The notes below the pieces were generated by a model. It was not told the DNA's origin and did no database searches. It was given only the letters and a program-made list of their open reading frames with translations. Shown piece by piece: positions 15,484 through 16,854 of a stretch of 16,854 nt of DNA. The stretch's first letter is position 1, and each line of letters opens with the position of its first letter. The DNA comes from Clostridiales bacterium (lineage in GTDB: Bacteria > Bacillota_A > Clostridia > Christensenellales > Aristaeellaceae): NCBI GenBank assembly GCA_024684665.1, contig JAIKWN010000189.1, positions 1 to 16,854 of the forward strand. Direction: 5' to 3'. The position numbers were made by a program, and so were the translations under genes.

Positions 15484-16698
15484 ATGAGCATGGAAAAGAT
15501 GAAACTGGCCGTGATCTTTGGTTCCAGAAGCTGCGAACACGACGTGTCCGTGATTTCCGCATTGCAGCTGATGGACGCAGCGTCTGCGGAGGATTACGAG
15601 ATCATTCCGCTGTACATCTCCCGGGAAGGGCTTTGGTATACGGGCGAAGCGCTACGGCAGATCGAGACGTTTCGGAACTTCAATCCGATGGGCAAGGGCA
15701 TTACCCGCGTCATTCCGGATCTCACGGCCAATGCCGGGGATCTCTGGGAGTGGCCGCCGAAAAAGACGGGGCTGTTCGCGCCTCTTCCCATGCCCGTTGC
15801 CCACATCGACTGCGCGATTCCCGTGCTTCACGGCATGAACGGGGAAGACGGAACGGTGGCCGGGCTGCTGGAGCTGGCGAACATTCCATACGCATCTTCC
15901 GGCGTCATGGGTTCCGCGGTCGGTATGGACAAGATCGCGCTCAAGTATCTTTTCCGCGGAGCGGGTCTCCCCGTCGTCGATTTCTTCTGGTTCACAAGAG
16001 AAGCCTGGGAAAACGATCCAGGCGCGGTATATGACCGCGTGGAGCAGGAACTCTCTTATCCTGTTTTCGTAAAACCCGCTACCCTCGGATCCTCGATCGG
16101 CATCTCCCGCGCGAAAAACAGGGAAGAACTGGAAAGCGCCTGCGACCTGGCCTCGAAGTATGACCGGAAGATTCTCGTGGAGGCTGCGGTCGAAAACCCG
16201 GTCGAAGTGAACTGCGCCGCCTTGGGCTTTGGCGAGACGGTGCGCGTCTCCGCCTGCGAGATGCCGGTTCCCAGTGATCCGGATCACTTCCTCAGCTTCT
16301 TTGAAAAGTATCTTCGCAATGCCGCCGCGAAAGGCGGAGAGTCACGGGGGATGAAGTCTTTAAGCCGTGTCCTTCCCGCACCTCTCGGCGAAGCGCTGAC
16401 GGGGCGAATCGAAGAGATGACGAAACAGGTTTTCCGGCTGCTGGACTGCAAGGGAACCATCCGTGTCGATTTTATTCTCGATGAGAACGAGGTTCTCTAC
16501 GTGAACGAGCCCAACACCATTCCCGGTTCGATGGCCTTCTATCTCTGGAAGGCGTCCGGCCTTCCGTTCCCGTCCCTCATTGACGAGCTTGTAAAAGAAG
16601 CCATGCAGGCACACGCCGAGAAGAACCGGAACGTGTACGCTTACGACGCAAACATCCTGGAAAGCGTCGCATCCGGCGCCAAGGGCGCAAAACGCTGA
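15484..16698 (+). CDS. D-alanine--D-alanine ligase family protein (divergent)
   Basis: This is a 404-residue ATP-grasp ligase. The N-terminal GSRSCEHDVSVISA (13-26) carries E18, the first D-Ala contact in the family. HGMNGEDG (116-123) is the typical HGxxGEDG. FVKPATLGSSIGIS (195-208) is the ATP-lid region. The C-terminal metal site is IRVDF with R327 and D329, then NEPNTIPGS with E342 and N344. Two features depart from standard Ddl. The omega-loop reads FLSFFEKYL rather than FYDYEAKY-like sequence. After NTIPG comes SMAFYLW instead of the MT..S that normally holds the second D-Ala. The protein is also longer than the usual ~350-370 residues. It probably makes a D-amino-acid dipeptide for the adjacent Mur ligase, but the second substrate may not be D-Ala, so I do not use the symbol ddl. 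Start choice: ATG 15484, or ATG 15490, which has GGGGG at a better distance. Confidence 0.87.
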   Translation: MSMEKMKLAVIFGSRSCEHDVSVISALQLMDAASAEDYEIIPLYISREGLWYTGEALRQIETFRNFNPMGKGITRVIPDLTANAGDLWEWPPKKTGLFAPLPMPVAHIDCAIPVLHGMNGEDGTVAGLLELANIPYASSGVMGSAVGMDKIALKYLFRGAGLPVVDFFWFTREAWENDPGAVYDRVEQELSYPVFVKPATLGSSIGISRAKNREELESACDLASKYDRKILVEAAVENPVEVNCAALGFGETVRVSACEMPVPSDPDHFLSFFEKYLRNAAAKGGESRGMKSLSRVLPAPLGEALTGRIEEMTKQVFRLLDCKGTIRVDFILDENEVLYVNEPNTIPGSMAFYLWKASGLPFPSLIDELVKEAMQAHAEKNRNVYAYDANILESVASGAKGAKR

Positions 16699-16708
16699 GG
16701 AACCTGTC

Positions 16709-16854
16709 GTGCAGAACAGACTGGATGAGATGTTCGATCAATGGATCGACAAGCTTTGCGAAGGCGTCCCGGCGATCTTCAGAAAGCTGTACCTGAAGGT
16801 CGGCCGCACACATCTCGGTTGGCATATTCTTCTGTTCTTCAATTCGCTCGGCAG
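16709..16854 (+). CDS. Unrecognised protein, 5' part (3' end outside window)
   Basis: An open frame starts with GTG at 16709 and runs off the window after 48 codons. GAGGA (16697-16701), overlapping the ligase stop codon, is 7 nt upstream, so initiation looks genuine. The visible peptide begins VQNRLDEMFDQWIDKLCEG, continues with an amphipathic FRKLYLKV region, and becomes more hydrophobic at GWHILLFFNSLG, possibly the start of a membrane segment. I do not recognise the family. The 10-nt gap to the ligase gene places it in the same transcription unit and suggests it takes part in the same process. Confidence 0.6.
   Translation, partial: MQNRLDEMFDQWIDKLCEGVPAIFRKLYLKVGRTHLGWHILLFFNSLG

Noticed and set aside
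15484..16698. Vancomycin-type D-Ala-D-Lac ligase
   Set aside because: No vanH- or vanX-like gene is adjacent and the omega-loop does not resemble the VanA pattern as I know it; altered specificity is left open as a finding.

Overview
The window is GC-rich bacterial chromosome. Every gene is on the + strand, most gaps are under 80 bases, and many stop/start codons overlap (ATGA, GTGA, TTGA). Strong AGGAGG-like ribosome binding sites, a site-2 protease-scpA-scpB block, a CbbX/SpoVK-type AAA+ ATPase and a clostridial-looking Mur ligase/D-Ala-D-Ala-ligase-like pair suggest a high-GC Bacillota of the class Clostridia. That is an inference from gene content; no rRNA or species marker is present. 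I see no transposon, phage, CRISPR, tRNA or rRNA.

Block 1 (1-8609): the 3' part of deoB (phosphopentomutase), an AAA+ ATPase with an N-terminal helical, possibly TerB-like, region, an exported serine hydrolase of the beta-lactamase/PBP fold, an M24 Xaa-Pro aminopeptidase, ispE (isoprenoid precursor synthesis), a lone Wzx-type flippase and cysS. Gaps are 43 nt or less, or overlapping, so it reads as one transcription unit whose promoter lies upstream of the window.

Block 2 (8626-11385): a near-consensus sigma-70 promoter follows cysS and drives a membrane site-2 protease (TTG start), scpA, scpB (chromosome condensation partners of SMC) and mscL. This MscL carries a C-terminal four-cysteine zinc ribbon. 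A clear intrinsic terminator closes the unit.

Block 3 (11421-end): a second good promoter starts tsaE-tsaB-rimI (tRNA t6A modification and ribosomal protein acetylation), without tsaD nearby. An alpha/beta hydrolase, a membrane-anchored Mur ligase, a divergent D-Ala-D-Ala-ligase-like ATP-grasp enzyme and an unrecognised truncated ORF follow in tight coupling. This last module is the most unusual part. The Mur ligase has a multi-pass membrane domain where MurF has its UDP-MurNAc-peptide-binding domain, and the ATP-grasp partner has altered sequence at the places that normally bind the second D-alanine. Together they may form a dedicated, possibly membrane-associated branch of cell-wall peptide synthesis. 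No stretch over 300 bases lacks a gene; the largest gap (11321-11493) holds a terminator and a promoter.
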